A stretch of 64,000 nt of DNA, taken from Eretmocerus hayati. Lineage: Eukaryota > Arthropoda > Insecta > Hymenoptera > Aphelinidae. The position numbers and the translations under genes were made by a program. Every line of letters starts with the position of its first letter. Position 1 is the first letter of the stretch. The DNA lies in the NCBI GenBank assembly GCA_029851415.1, contig CM056742.1, positions 192,406,814 through 192,470,813 of the forward strand, in the 5' to 3' direction. This document shows positions 55,838 through 64,000 of the stretch, in pieces. The notes under the pieces were generated by a model. That model had not been told where the DNA came from, ran no database searches, and worked only from the letters and a program-made list of their open reading frames with translations.

Positions 55838-57222
55838 CTGAACATAAAACACTCCCCAGTTTCAACTCAATTTCACATCATAAATACAAAACGAGGATGA
55901 TGAATATCGAGGTCATTCCATCCAATCAGGGACTTCTCAAAAATCCAAATCTTGCGACATAAATGTTCAATATGAAAACAAAGAACTTCCCTGTTGAATG
56001 AATTCCCAATAATTAATCTTGATGATCGCGTAGCAAAAACCATAACAATGCATCAATTCGATTTTCCCCTCACGATTGCATCAAGCAAGTGATATTGGAT
56101 TCATTTACAAAAGTCGTTTCTAATACTCTATACGATACCGTTCCTCAATGTCAATTATCTATCCCTAAATCTTATGGAAATCACTTGAATCATAAACTGA
56201 TCAAAAGAATTCTCTCAACCACTCCCCCATATGAAATGACGTCCTCTAATATCAGCATGCGAGATAGACGTGAACCGCTTCTCTTTTCATATTTTCATAA
56301 GTTCGAATTTCAAAAGAACGTTTAATTTCTCCTCCAAATAGAAATAAATTCAAAAACTCCAAAGTATTACGTAGGTTCACACTCGGTATGAGTAGAAATA
56401 CGAAAATCATCATCTTCAAAGTCAAATAAAAAATTCCTCGAATTCATTCAAAAAAGTTTCAAAAATTCGAAATCCATCCGTATGTATCATATATTCAAAA
56501 TCAACGAAATAACAACCTCTCGATCTTCAACATTCCATCACTTTGTCAGTACGATTCGACTTCATCGTCACTCTATCACTTATTTCATTCGAAATCAACC
56601 AATACTCATGCGGATCGATCTACCTCTAACAAAAAATTAAAATGAAAACCATTAAATAAAGCTAACTCGAACACCAAAATTAATCCACATCTGAAAGTGA
56701 GGTGGCCTTGTCAACCGTAAAAAGTTACTCGGCTACCTTCGATGTTGAAAATGGCGGTGTCTCGAATTTTCTAATACGCTTCACTAAAATACGCCATAAA
56801 ATGACTCCCAGCATGCACTTAATACGAAAATAGATAAACGAAACACATAAAAATCGATTGCTCCTAACCTTCGCCAACGGATTCGGAAGCTTGGGCAGTG
56901 TTCGAAAGGGCTCCGTGAGACCGATCAGCGACCGTCTTCACGGCAAGAATTAGCAGCAAATCGAGTATATAATATCAACGTATAAATACATATAAACTAA
57001 ATCGGAAATACATATAAAAAATTCAAAAATACGTCAAAAATACGTAAATGACACTCAAATTCGTGTTCTATACATCGCGGAAAAATCTAGGGACATTTGA
57101 CCTGGTCTAGGGACTTTTCGTGCCGTCAAGTTGGCAACACTGATTCGATTTTATGTTGGCAACCCTGATATAGGGATTCCGTGGGGGAATAGGCACCTTG
57201 TGTCTCTTAATATAATAATATA

Positions 57223-57510
57223 CTATAGGTTCTTTCCGGAGATACAATGCCCATGAAGACGAGGCATAATATGTTGCATATCTAATAATAAGAGTATTAG
57301 CTTTTCAAAATTCAAAAATACAGTGACGTCCCTATAAGGAATCTTTCCTTGCTTTCCTTGCTTTGGGAGCATTTCAATATGAGTATAGTCCGCAGGAAAG
57401 TTCAAAACAATGCGAACCACCTTATGCAAACCCTCAACACTCTTGAGAAAAAAAATTATACAATAAGTTGTTGTTGATAGTTTTATTTTTGGTGCTGCTA
57501 CTGGCTTCAT
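57223..57510 (-). CDS. Unrecognised 95-codon ORF adjoining block C
   Basis: Minus-strand frame from ATG 57510 to TAG at 57223, only a few bases from the right edge of block C. The product looks protein-like (SVEGLHKVVRIVLNFPADYT, then HIEMLPKQGKQGK), with a Leu-rich segment FEKLILLLLDMQ. I recognise no family. The coincidence of the stop with the block edge could mean that insertion truncated a longer gene, but this is speculative. Confidence 0.25.
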   Translation of the reverse strand: MKPVAAPKIKLSTTTYCIIFFLKSVEGLHKVVRIVLNFPADYTHIEMLPKQGKQGKIPYRDVTVFLNFEKLILLLLDMQHIMPRLHGHCISGKNL

Positions 57511-57519
57511 GTTGGACCT

Positions 57520-59721
57520 TTCGATCCAGGATTACTCAAACAATTATCATTTAAAAATGGGCCTAAATGTCAGTTCCGTGCCATGTGGGTTTTCATTTTT
57601 TCGATCTTCGTGAGTATCAAATCCCTAGGTTACAAGTACTGAAATCCCATTCGTTATGTGCACGCTGAGCTCGTGCATTCCGTGGCGCGATTTTGCCAAA
57701 AATTTTACTCGTTCAGCTTTCCTCGACAAAAGTGAATTCACCTCATTTCGAGTCTTTCCGCGCCAATTTTTTGCAAAGTTCATCGTGAGGCGTATTTTTT
57801 CATGGTCCAAAGTATCGGAAAAAATCTGATTTCCACTTTTCCACTGAATACTTTTTCAAGAAAATATACGCTTGTTAAATTCTTATGCCAGTTCAATGCC
57901 TTAGTGCGACCCACTACAAAAGTCTTATTTGCCTGCATTTTGCCAGGTATCTGGTGGCCGAATCAAAACCCCAAGACTGTGGTGAAATCGAGTTCCGTGT
58001 CCTTTCTGAAATCGTTCCCTGATACCAGGATGTCCATGTTATTCCCATGGACACCGATGAGTGAGAAAATGAACATACTTGTGTGAGTGAATTCATACTC
58101 TACATGTTCCAAAAAGTCGAAGTATGCATGTCACAGAACCTTTGGAAGCGAAATTCGGTGGTGGCACATTGGTGCTCAAATATCGAAATTTCGTTCTTCG
58201 AAACTTTCCAAATTGATTGAAAAGTGTTTTTCATCAGAATAGATGTTATTAGTTGAGTGATAAGAGTACTTTTCATCAAAACAGATATTAACACAAGAGA
58301 CAAGAACCACAGTGTACGTGTAATAACGAGAAAATGTCCCTCATCGATTACACCTCGAATCTGTGCAACTCAATCATCTAACTCCAGAATGAATGGGAAA
58401 GATAAATTATGTGGCAAACGAATTACGGAAAATTCAATCAAATAGTAGTACTTTCTAGGAAATCTTCATGACTTCGTCATCAATCGCGCGTTCTACGGAC
58501 GCGCTTCATTTTTTTGATTCCTCCGATACTTGAGATAGACCTAACTCTGAAGCTATAAATTGTGTATCTCAAGTTCATAATTTATCCTAGTAAGAGAATT
58601 ACATTGCAACCAATGTATTATCCATTCAAGCTATTTCTCATATCTCACCAAAAACTTATTCGGGTCCACCACAAGAAGGATCGTCTCTCACATTTAGATG
58701 TAGGACTGGTCAGTCCTATTAGTGACTGTCCATGGAACAGTTGTTGTGATATGTTCATTAGTGATCTCTGATGCTGCTCTAATCAATGTCATATACTTTC
58801 ATTGCATCTCACTGTACATCTTAGTCTTGGCTACACTTTTACTCTTGATTTATGGGTTTGAGCTGTTTTGACGTGCCACTTACATTCATGCTAAATACTA
58901 CATCAAAAGCTAGTGAGCATATGTCAATTCCTGAATAGGTCTAATTGAGAGTTGTTCAGGGTTCATCTGATTCATTAAAAAAATTATTGAGACAGAGTAG
59001 CACATTTACGTTCTTAGAGAAAACTGGTAAGTTAAACTTGGAAAAATGTAGGGCGAAGAAGTCAATTAACATAGAAACTGGATCCATACATTCATCTGGA
59101 TGTACTTTGAGGATCATTCTGACTGGCATCAAAGCACTCCTCCCATAACGCTATTGAATCTTCATTCTCAAAATGAGTTCCCACGCAGCACTTGAACTTC
59201 TTAATGTGTCACAGATAATCAATGTCCTAGTTGAAATTCGTTCAAGTTTTTGGTTTTCAAATAGTGTTGAGAAACAGATGTATTGTGATAGTTTCATGTT
59301 TCATTTGTTAGTCACCCATTAGTTGGTCATTTTGGTGGTTGGGATCCTCTCTTCTTGGAGAGCGGATGAACCAACTCGTGTAAAGAATTTCCAAAATTCA
59401 GAAAATTCTCATCAACTGAAAACCTTGTAATATTCAAAGTAGAGATGAGAGTCTTTGCATCAACTCAAGTTGAATTTCATGAACTAATTCCAAGTTTTGC
59501 TATCAAAAACAAAAAGTTGTACTGCTCCAGATTCTGTTGCTTGGGATTCAAAAATATTTATCTTGGAACATAGCACACTGCTGTTCATTGGGGGGATGAT
59601 TTTTAAGAATTTTAATAATAAGATATGGATAAGTGTTTTTGGTTTTTCTACATGTTACTGTTCACAGCTTATATTTGTCAATCTGGGAATTTTCAATCAC
59701 TGCTATAGCCAAGTCCTGAAA
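57520..59721. other. Stretch without supported genes
   Basis: Open frames of 60-100 codons occur on both strands (for example plus 57802-58086, plus 59497-59802) without recognisable domains. A short duplicated phrase (cttttcatcanaanagat) lies near 58230-58290. Confidence 0.4.
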
Positions 59722-60511
59722 TCTTCCCCCCTCCCTCTTTACTTTTTCCAAAAGTCTAACTTGGCGAGTATCAACATCCTTTCCTCCCGTAACTTTATCT
59801 GAGATCAAAGTATGAATTTCATTTCTTGAGGGTCATGAGATCAGGGGAAACATGTCGAGTAACTTTTTACCAAAATCTGAACGTCAAACAAATGAAGAGA
59901 GATTGCAAAATATTGATCTCAATTCTTGAGAGTCATGAGATCAGGAAAAGTATGTCGAGTAACTTTTTTGCAAAATCTGAATGTGAAATGCATGAAACAT
60001 GGTTGATTGCATTACAATCTGATCATATCTCTGTAAGTTTGACTCAACTTGAGTTACTCACCATCTCTCTTTTCATTAAAGTATATTACAAACAATAGAC
60101 CAATAAAAAAAACTGAAGTGAGAAAATTCAATCTAGCATTGGTCGTTCCAGTTCGGAAGTCGGTAAAGATGGTGAGTAACTCAAGTTGAGTCAAACTTAC
60201 AGAGAGATAATCAGATTGTAATGTAACCAATCATTTTTCATGCATTTCACATTCAGATTTTGAAGAAGAATTATTCGACATACTTTTCCTGATCTCATGA
60301 CTCTCAAGAATTGAAATCAATATTTTGCAATCTCTCTTCATTTGTTTGACGTTTAGATTTTGATAAAAAGTAACTCGACATGTTTCCCCTGATCTCATGA
60401 CCCTCAAGAAATGAAATTCATACTTTGATCTCAGATAAAGTTACGGGAGGAAAGGATGTTGATACTCGCCAAGTTAGACTTTTGGGAAAAGTAAAGTGGG
60501 AGGAGGGAAGA
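59722..60511. mobile_element. 790-bp foldback, arms about 345 bp with internal repeat
   Basis: Arms 59722-60066 and 60168-60511 pair with modest divergence (words ccaaaagtctaacttgg and gactcaacttgagttactca), with a loop of about 100 bp. Each arm also contains a ~116-bp direct repeat marked by gtcatgagatcagg. Confidence 0.8.
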
Positions 60512-61810
60512 CGTTTTTACTTCAGCAAAGTGGGTTAAGGTAGTTGTCCTGTAAGATTAATCGACAACAGAATGCTCCGCAACTTGGTAAGAATTTAGTT
60601 CAAGTAACGATGAGTGTCTGTGCAGAATCTCAAGTCAATCGACTGTTTCGTTTCGAAGCTCTAGCCATCAAAAAACCTGATGTTTTGGTCCAATTTAGCG
60701 TTGCGCTTATGGGAGAGGGCAAGCAAAACGGCACCTTTTTGAGTCTCCCAACTGATCCCGACAACAGAAAATGATGAGATCCCAGGAGAAACAAGTTCAC
60801 ACAATGATAAATTTTTTGGCCGAGTCCGCTCAAGATTGATTGTTCAGTTTTTCCGTAGCGGCTATCGAAAAATTGAAATAGCGGAACGGCCTCTACGTGA
60901 ATATGGTTCATACGAAAATTATCAGCTAGTTTGGAAAGGTTTTGATGACAGAAGTATATTCGCCCATTCTAGGTTGCTTTTTGATTTGCAGAACACGCTA
61001 ATTTGCTAAAATTATATATTTGTTGAAATCCATGTTACCGAAAAAATGAGGTTGAGTAGCCTTTGACTCACGTAGTTGCAGGACCACTACCTTAAAATCA
61101 GTCAATGAAACTCATAACTTAGGGTCTTGTACCAATAACCAACTAATATTTGACCACTATTCAGGATGTATCTTGAGTAATCATTCAATATAGGGTAGCA
61201 TCAAGATAGCAGGGCTTCATAGAGACAATAGAAAAAGTTGTTGGGTAATTCCTTAGTCTCACTAGATGCATATTGAACTAAACTGAGGAGAATAGTTATC
61301 ATCTTTCTTTCTCCTAAGGAAAAAGGTTAGGTTAGTAAGGTACAATAGGCTAAAATGCAAATTAGAGTTAGGATTTAGATATATCTGGGGACATGTTTCT
61401 CAGTTTTGTATTATTCAGCTAGAATCTAGGATAGAGAAGAAATATTGATGACTAGCCAGTTACAGTTCACCTATATATGGGGGAAACCTAACTTTTGTCA
61501 TTTATTGATCTTAAAACCATTCAGCAAAGGGGGAAGGGCCACAATTCCATCCATTTGAACGCTTACACTTCTTTTGAGCCATTGGGCAAGCAAAAGTTTT
61601 AAAAGGGAACTCGAAAGTCGACTCCCAACATAGCCGTTATTGGGTATACCATTGTTGCTCTATAAGAAAGTTATAAAATGCATCTCTGCCATCGAACCAG
61701 TAGCTTAAGGTGATGCGGCACCGTGCACCGTGACCATGGACCTTGGAAATACACCTTACATAAAAAATTTGATGATTCAAAGTGTGGGACGAGTTGTCGA
61801 ATAATTGTTA
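60512..61810. other. Stretch without supported genes
   Basis: Overlapping plus (60544-60774) and minus (60630-60911) frames without known domains; otherwise featureless. Confidence 0.4.
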
Positions 61811-61895
61811 CTAGCGTATTGCCTCGCGTTGCTCGGCTTGTAGAGGTTTCAGAGAGGCGTATGAGTTCCTCAAAATGTCTGGAGAAATCAACTAG
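61811..61895 (-). mobile_element. Diverged fourth copy of the CTAG block edge
   Basis: CTAGCGTATTGCCTCGCG preceded by A, then gttgctcggcttgtagaggt, matches the outer ~60-80 bp of the three blocks. No inverted partner or block content follows. A single-ended match fits a Helitron-like 3' terminus better than a two-armed MITE. Confidence 0.6.
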
Positions 61896-62379
61896 TAGAA
61901 GTTTTGATATTATCTTTGGCTAAATTGGATTATGATGATGATAGGAGTTTTAATTCAATGTTGAATTGGGGCGATAAAAGTTGAAATATTTTATTCATAT
62001 ATTTCCACAAGATCACTATCTCTATTTACCGCACGTACACCATGTTCAAGGTTGAAAAGTTTGTACCGGAAAAATTTGCTTTCCTAACCTTCTGTGTTTC
62101 GAAAGTCGCTTTAATTTTTTTTGGCGCTTCTGATCGCTTGAAAAATGTCAAAACACCTTATTTCGACGTGGAATTTCATGAGAAATACTATAAAAATATT
62201 CATTTTGGGCTTCAAAGCGCCCCTAGCGTGGTATTGACGATTTTTTGAAAAGATAGCTTATACCGTGATAGGGTTACCTTATGGCTCAGATTTTATATCT
62301 TTCTCGTATTTCTCACAAAATTTTACGGCAAAATAGTATATTTTGATATTTTTCAAGCGACAAGAAGCGTCAAGAGATA
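61896..62379. other. Stretch without supported features
   Basis: AT-rich; a 68-codon plus frame at 62042 shows nothing recognisable. It may be the remainder of the element whose edge is at 61811. Confidence 0.4.
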
Positions 62380-62383
62380 TTAA

Positions 62384-62624
62384 CACGTTCGCTGCGACGG
62401 GTCCCACCGATGGGACTCGCGATTTTTCATCTTTCAATCTTCGCCGACTCAGACTTGCTCAGAAAATTTTCCCAAAAGAATCTATTATGACGGTTTACTT
62501 CGCCAAAAATATAAACAATGACATAAAAAAGAGTCTAGACCCATATCAGCATTTTCATCAAAATGCGGGGGTCCAGTTCATGACCAAAATAAAATTACGA
62601 AAAAACGGCGTCGCAGCGAACGTG
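62384..62624. mobile_element. 241-bp piggyBac-type MITE
   Basis: Perfect 16-bp terminal inverted repeats CACGTTCGCTGCGACG, flanked on both sides by TTAA (62380-62383 and 62625-62628). TTAA duplication with a CACGTT-type tip is characteristic of piggyBac-like elements. The interior has no transposase; a 96-codon frame crosses it by chance. Confidence 0.85.
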
Positions 62625-62628
62625 TTAA

Positions 62629-62900
62629 AGTAATCCAAAAAACACGAATGGTGAATTCTCTTTTATTGGCTTTTGGATGTTAAATCCGGTGTACGTATGA
62701 TAGCCAAAAATTCATCGCACCGGGTTTAACGAAAGTTTTCTGACATCCTTTTTATTATAGATCAAAAATCCACAATCGTATCGTGAAAAACAGGAAATCG
62801 GGAAATGAAAAACATTCTACTGTGCAAACACTCTTTCACGTTTTTTAAGTTCCTAATCAAGTTTGAGTCTAATAGTACATTTCACACTGAGTACATTGTA
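62629..62900. other. Stretch without supported features
   Basis: AT-rich DNA leading into the right-edge array; no acceptor found for the first, truncated module. Confidence 0.4.
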
Positions 62901-63105
62901 CACGAACCTCTCCTGCGAGCACACGGACGCGCGCTCCACAGTACCAGTCAGTTTCCTGTGGTTCTCCTCTACGCGCAAACATGTTCGTGCCGAGCCGCTC
63001 ATATCACATTCTACCCGGAAGCAGCAACTACTCGTTCACATCGGATGCAGGTCGAAACAACTCATTGGGGAAGCAGTGTTGGAAAGGAAACAGATCGATA
63101 AAGGG
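62901..63105 (+). other. Right-edge module 1, 5'-truncated
   Basis: Donor GTAAGT at 63106. One frame (PEAATTRSHRMQVETTHW) is open from the module start and stops at TAA a few bases before the donor. Confidence 0.45.
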
Positions 63106-63251
63106 GTAAGTGAATCTCATTAAATAATTTCATTTTCAGTATCATCTTCGGCGCATATATGCATATATTCATTTTCCGGTGTGCTTCATATATGCGCAGA
63201 TATCGTCAAGCCGAGGCCCTCATCTCAGTTTTCTACGCGCCTTTCTTACAG

Positions 63252-63553
63252 GCAGTTATACACGTGCGCGATGACTCCCCCCCCCCCTCTTCGAAGTGCC
63301 ACACTCTGCATACCATAATGCTCGCGCCCGGGCGCTTAAATCAGTCGCTCAAGAACCTCTCCTGCGAGCAGACGGCATGCGCTCGACAGTACCAGTTAGT
63401 TTCCTGTGGTTCTCCTCTACGCGCAAATATATTCGTGCCGAGCCGCTGATATCACATTCTACCCGGGAGCAGCAGCTACTCCTTCACATCGGATGCAGGT
63501 CGATACAACCCATCGGGGAAGCAATGTTGGAAGGAAAACAGATCTATAAATGG
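63252..63553 (+). other. Right-edge module 2 (302 bp)
   Basis: Acceptor ttcttacAG, donor GTGAGT at 63554. A C11 tract near the start is 4 nt shorter in total than the corresponding tract of module 3. The phase-0 frame therefore shifts and stops after about 66 codons; a second frame is then open through the donor. Confidence 0.45.
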
Positions 63554-63699
63554 GTGAGTAAATTTTATTAAATAATTTCAACATCAGAATCCTCTTTGGC
63601 GCATATATGCATGTATTCATTTTCCGGGGTGCTTCATATATGCGCAGATATACTCAAGCCGAGGCTCTCATCTCAGTTTTCTGCGCGCCTTTCTTACAG

Positions 63700-64000
63700 G
63701 CAGTCATACACGTGCGCGATGACTCCTCCCCCCCCCCCCTCTTCGAAGTGCCACACTCTGCATACCATAATGCTCGCGCCCGGGCGCTTAAATCAGTCGC
63801 TCACGAACCTCTCCTGCGAGCACACGGACGCGCGCTCCACAGTACCAGTCAGTTTCCTGTGGTTCTCCTCTACGCGCAAACATGTTCGTGCCGAGCCGCT
63901 CATATCACATTCTACCCGGAAGCAGCAACTACTCGTTCACATCGGATGCAGGTCGAAACAACTCACTGGGGAAGCAGTGTTGGAAAGGAAACAGATCGAT
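63700..64000 (+). CDS. Right-edge module 3, open in phase 0 to the window edge
   Basis: After ttcttacAG the phase-0 frame is open for all 100 visible codons. It starts AVIHVRDDSSPP, passes through FEVPHSAYHNARARALKSVA and reaches VETTHWGSSVGKETD. The tract of 12 C keeps this frame, whereas module 2 loses it. The homologous frame of module 1 ends in TAA just past the equivalent of the window edge. No known domain. It may be a coding exon, or open by chance because of its GC content. Confidence 0.3.

Larger units (their letters stand above)
46153..57219 (-). mobile_element. Composite block C (about 11.1 kb)
   Basis: Starts at CTAG directly after the right end of block B (cttagaataata|A|CTAG). 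Same order as A with one d1 unit, no 83-bp MITE, and a 2.0-kb insertion at 48817-50822. The right end ttaatataataat is shared with A, then the flank diverges. Confidence 0.6.
62901..64000 (+). repeat. Right-edge tandem array of exon-like modules, period about 450 bp
   Basis: The phrase gaacctctcctgcgagca (variant gcaga in the second) recurs at 62904, 63353 and 63805. Each unit has a GC-rich module of about 302 bp and an AT-rich 146-bp intron-like part with a tgcgcatatatg-type inverted repeat. It runs off the window. Sequence is unrelated, by eye, to the block modules, but the design is the same. Confidence 0.8.

Noticed and set aside
60544..60911. Overlapping plus and minus frames after the 59.7-kb foldback
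   Set aside because: Opposite-strand frames of similar length over the same DNA, neither with a known domain.

Overview
The window reads as nuclear DNA of a eukaryote, most likely an arthropod (probably an insect). There is no prokaryotic gene organisation. Conserved spliceosomal donor and acceptor motifs recur. The sequence is AT-rich and full of DNA-transposon traces: a pogo/Tigger-like end, two TTAA-flanked elements, a TAA-flanked foldback and several long inverted repeats. The arthropod call is an inference from overall texture. No complete conserved host gene is recognisable; the best protein hint is a short PHD-type zinc-finger ORF at 17.25 kb.

The dominating structure is an 11-12 kb composite block present three times: block A (4031 to ~15273), block B (33934-46152) and block C (46153 to ~57219). 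B and C are head to tail with no unrelated sequence between them. Every block has the same order. First comes a foldback beginning CTAGCG. Then a plus-strand array of exon-like modules of about 280 bp: GC-rich, bounded by AG and GTRAGT, and separated by AT-rich intron-like DNA. Next are a 106-bp module and minus-strand exon-like modules (285-309 bp, again with acceptor and donor motifs). A conserved right end closes the block. The outer left edge CTAG, preceded by A, plus a GC-rich quasi-palindrome a few bases inside, resembles a Helitron 3' terminus read on the minus strand. A fourth, diverged copy of that edge is at 61811. No Rep/helicase is encoded, so if these are mobile units they are non-autonomous.

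Within the plus array, two module types (m2, m3) are open from a TTAG acceptor to the donor in phase 0, 93 codons long, in blocks A and C. One block C copy has a 24-nt in-frame deletion. The same two modules in block B carry a 4-nt deletion and a nonsense codon. The other modules contain stops in the homologous frame. The array therefore looks like a tandemly amplified exon family, partly decayed. Copy number differs between blocks: three near-identical 580-bp units in B where A and C have one, and three 1024-bp units of the minus module in A where B and C have one. A separate, apparently unrelated tandem array with the same exon/intron logic (about 450-bp period) runs off the right edge from 62.9 kb.

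Between and around the blocks: a 535-bp satellite (1-1690); hairpin-rich and foldback elements; a 3.5-kb element with ~337-bp terminal inverted repeats (19409-22910), whose ~332-bp-repeat core also inserted into block C; large palindromes at 24.8, 28.7, 30.3, 40.9 and 59.7 kb; a tRNA-like remnant at 27.5 kb; and long stretches where nothing can be supported. All comparisons were made by eye, so boundaries of repeats are good to a few bases at best unless a target-site duplication fixes them.
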